Under the pieces are notes generated by a model. It did not search any database and was not told where the DNA came from. It saw only the letters and a program-made list of their open reading frames with translations. Positions 61,927 through 64,000 of a stretch of DNA of 64,000 nucleotides are shown one piece after another (within the stretch, counting starts at the first letter, position 1; every line of letters starts with the position of its first letter). The stretch is taken from NCBI GenBank assembly GCA_000752035.1, contig CCFE01000025.1, positions 97,001 to 161,000 of the forward strand, written 5' to 3'. The DNA is from Bacillus rubiinfantis. Its GTDB lineage: Bacteria; Bacillota; Bacilli; Bacillales; Cytobacillaceae. Both the position numbers and the translations under genes were made by a program.

Positions 61927-63564
61927 TTACACGCCAGCAGTAACAGGGTTTCTACTAGAAAGGGCTTGATAAACAATTCGGCCATTCGTCATCGTCAATT
62001 CAACCTTCGTTTCCAGTAACTCCTTTGGTTCCTTTTCTAAGATATTTCTATCTAGTACAATAATATCAGCTAATTTCCCTACCTCGAGAGTCCCAAGCTC
62101 AGTCTCACGCTTGGCAGCACGAGCAGACCCGTATGTGTGGGCAATCAGTGCTTCCTCCATCGTGATTTTTTGATGTGGCTGCCATCCTCCTTCAGGCTTC
62201 CCTTCGAGATTTTCTCGTGTAACAGCATAATAAAGTGTCCTGAGGGCATTGGCCTCAACTACTGGTGAGTCTGTCCCAAAAGCAACTGTAACACCAGAAT
62301 CTAGCATATCACGGAAAGCCCACATTAGCTTGGCACGTTCCAAGCCAAGGTCATTTTCAATTCCAGCCGGATCAATCAGTGTATGGGCAGGCTGCACGGA
62401 AGCGACTACATTTAGATCGTGCAGCCTCTTAATATCTACTTCTTGAATGTTTTCCAGATGTTCCAGAGTATGTTGAATATGTGGCTTTTTCCCGTATTTT
62501 TGCTCCGCCTTTTCAAATATATCCAAGGCACAATGGATTGCTCCGTCACCAATTGTATGAATTCTTACCCCCATGTCATTTTCAACTGCGGACATAACTA
62601 GCTTTTCCATTTCTTCAGATTGAATTGTTAATCTACCAACATCTCCGTCATAATAGGCATTGGCGTAAGGCTCTGAAAGATAGGCTGTGTGAGTACCGGA
62701 AACACCGTCAAAGAACTGCTTTAAGCCGCCAAACTTTAGCATATCACCATGATATTTTTCTCTTAATACCTTTACATGGGTCAAATCTTCTCTAAGCTCT
62801 GGATACATGTTAATACGTACGCTCAGTTCTCCATTATCAAAAAGTCTGGCAAATAACTCGTCATTCATATCCGGTGGAGCGACATCACATACGGTTGTAA
62901 CACCATTTTCTACCAGATAGTCAAGAAAATCTTTATAAGCATTCAGCAATATTTCATCATTAAATTGAAAGATCTTAGAAACTGCCTGTAGACCTGCCGT
63001 TTCAAATAAAATACCTGTCAGATTGCCGTTTTTGTCTTTTCCATATTTTCCCCCTTTAGGAGGGACAGAGTCTTTAGTAATTCCAAGCTTCTCAAGTCCA
63101 CGAGTGTTGAGCCATACCGTATGTAAGTCGCCTGATAACATAGCGACTGGACGGTCTGGAAAAACAGCATCAAGTGAAGCCTTTGTCGGGAGAACTTGCT
63201 TTTCCCACAATGGAAGATACCAGCCGCAGGTTGCCACCCACTCATCATGCCCCCATTTATCAGCAAAGTCTCCAATAGCATCGACACACTCCTGTTCAGA
63301 AGTACCTTCGATTACTTTCACAGTCCCATTATGGAAGAGAGCAGACATTAGGAAATGAACATGGGCATCAATGAAACCTGGCAACACAACTTTATCCGTA
63401 CAATCAATTATCTGAGTGTGACTATCTGTAAATTCATTCAATGCCGTGCTATTGCCTACGTATATGACTTTGTTACCCTTCACAGCTACGATTCCGTCCA
63501 TTGCTTCTTTATTAACAGCGGTAAAGATATGATTACTTTTTAGGATGGTATCTGCTTTAACCAT
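61927..63564 (-). CDS. YtcJ-like metal-dependent amidohydrolase
   Basis: A 545-residue amidohydrolase family 3 (YtcJ-like) enzyme. The HVH metal pair is in LPGFIDAHVHF. Further ligand-type histidines are in GVRIHTIGDGAIH and QHTLEH, and the late aspartate is in VAFGTDSPV. It hydrolyses an unknown amide. GGAGG precedes the ATG. It follows a MATE transporter gene by 58 nt on the same strand, so the pair may form an export/detoxification operon facing the LuxR-type regulator. Confidence 0.92.
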   Translation of the reverse strand: MVKADTILKSNHIFTAVNKEAMDGIVAVKGNKVIYVGNSTALNEFTDSHTQIIDCTDKVVLPGFIDAHVHFLMSALFHNGTVKVIEGTSEQECVDAIGDFADKWGHDEWVATCGWYLPLWEKQVLPTKASLDAVFPDRPVAMLSGDLHTVWLNTRGLEKLGITKDSVPPKGGKYGKDKNGNLTGILFETAGLQAVSKIFQFNDEILLNAYKDFLDYLVENGVTTVCDVAPPDMNDELFARLFDNGELSVRINMYPELREDLTHVKVLREKYHGDMLKFGGLKQFFDGVSGTHTAYLSEPYANAYYDGDVGRLTIQSEEMEKLVMSAVENDMGVRIHTIGDGAIHCALDIFEKAEQKYGKKPHIQHTLEHLENIQEVDIKRLHDLNVVASVQPAHTLIDPAGIENDLGLERAKLMWAFRDMLDSGVTVAFGTDSPVVEANALRTLYYAVTRENLEGKPEGGWQPHQKITMEEALIAHTYGSARAAKRETELGTLEVGKLADIIVLDRNILEKEPKELLETKVELTMTNGRIVYQALSSRNPVTAGV

Positions 63565-63622
63565 TTTTAATCCTCCTCATAATCTACAATAAAAATTTTC
63601 CGATAAATCTTAGTAAACATAT

Positions 63623-64000
63623 TTAAAGTGCTTTCTTTAGATTTTTTACTTCCCGGAACACATAGTACATAGCGAAGGCACAAGCTAAAAAGTCAGCGAT
63701 TGGTTGACTGTACCAGACTCCCATGATTCCTAATGGCTTGGCCATTATAAACATCAGTGGAATGGCGAAGATTACGTAACGGCTGACACCGATAACCGTT
63801 GAAATATTAACCTTATCAATAGCTTGGAAAAAGCCCGATACAAGGACAGATGTTAAGCCAAAGGCGGATAAAGATATTACGATAATCGTATACTTACTTG
63901 TTATATCAATAAATGAAGCATCTCCTGCTGCAAATATACTAGTAATCGGCTTTGCAAAGACAACTGAAATTACGGTTAACACAGCAATAAAGACAAAGTT
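63623..64000 (-). CDS. MATE-family efflux transporter, 5' part outside window
   Basis: The C-terminal 125 residues of a MATE transporter, with the frame open to the edge: VISVVFAKPITSIFAAGDA, then SGFFQAIDKVNISTVIGVSRYVIFAIPLMFIMAKPLGIMGVWYSQPIADF, the usual ending. MATE proteins export cationic drugs or metabolites using sodium or protons. Confidence 0.88.
   Translation of the reverse strand, partial: NFVFIAVLTVISVVFAKPITSIFAAGDASFIDITSKYTIIVISLSAFGLTSVLVSGFFQAIDKVNISTVIGVSRYVIFAIPLMFIMAKPLGIMGVWYSQPIADFLACAFAMYYVFREVKNLKKAL

Overview
The window comes from a low-GC Firmicute of the family Bacillaceae, probably Neobacillus, Mesobacillus or Cytobacillus. The grounds are AGGAGG-type ribosome binding sites, frequent TTG starts, sigma-A promoters, a consensus PerR box, CcpA (cre) sites, a HemAT-type globin chemoreceptor, a YhgE/Pip membrane protein, a DUF3231 protein and a YdgG/YdgH-like MarR/MMPL pair. 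I saw no rRNA, tRNA, CRISPR array, prophage or intact insertion sequence. It reads as ordinary chromosome, rich in transport, signalling and peripheral catabolism.

Layout. 1-7.3 kb: a truncated membrane PAS/GAF sensor, an EamA exporter, a VOC protein, and a giant YhgE/Pip protein with an SCP2 protein, divergent from a LysR regulator. 7.5-12.5 kb: cytidine deaminase, a cupin, a membrane methyl-accepting protein, a PAS-GGDEF cyclase and a Cof-type phosphatase. 12.7-16.3 kb: an ECF sigma factor with a DUF4179 partner, then an acyl-CoA synthetase. 16.6-19.7 kb: hemerythrin, a second membrane methyl-accepting protein and an FNT channel. 19.8-25.9 kb: an acetate-type uptake and sensing module. A symporter overlaps a LytS-like kinase, followed by a LytTR regulator, then a DUF485-symporter pair. 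The pair is preceded by three AACCATT boxes exactly 21 bp apart and a near-consensus cre site.

26-34 kb: a secreted lytic transglycosylase-like protein, a MarR-MMPL pair with its operators, and an aldehyde dehydrogenase/DUF779 operon. 34-42.3 kb: HemAT, a C39-like lipoprotein, a PLP enzyme/RidA/YheO-type regulator operon, a frameshifted GGDEF gene and an FAD oxidoreductase. 42.5-48.1 kb: a catabolic cluster (MHS-type transporter, M24-fold hydrolase, amidohydrolase, PucR regulator) with a consensus cre site. The M24 enzyme has lost most metal ligands, which points away from peptidase chemistry.

48.3-64 kb: a small membrane protein, an XRE regulator, an RsgA-like GTPase, a TetR regulator, a CoxG-like/flavoprotein operon with its own palindromic operator, peroxide defence (rubrerythrin and PerR-boxed katG), DUF4256, DUF3231, an SH3-L,D-transpeptidase, a membrane-tethered LuxR regulator, a YtcJ-like amidohydrolase and the end of a MATE transporter.

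The most unexplained signal is an interspersed non-coding repeat. Three arrays (16.4, 27.9 and 31.8 kb) are built from the core TCGCTAATA, and in all three the core recurs at strictly alternating 20 and 21 bp. That is a 41-bp period, close to four helical turns, and it puts all the cores on one face of the DNA. Single cores occur near 18.8 and 61.9 kb.
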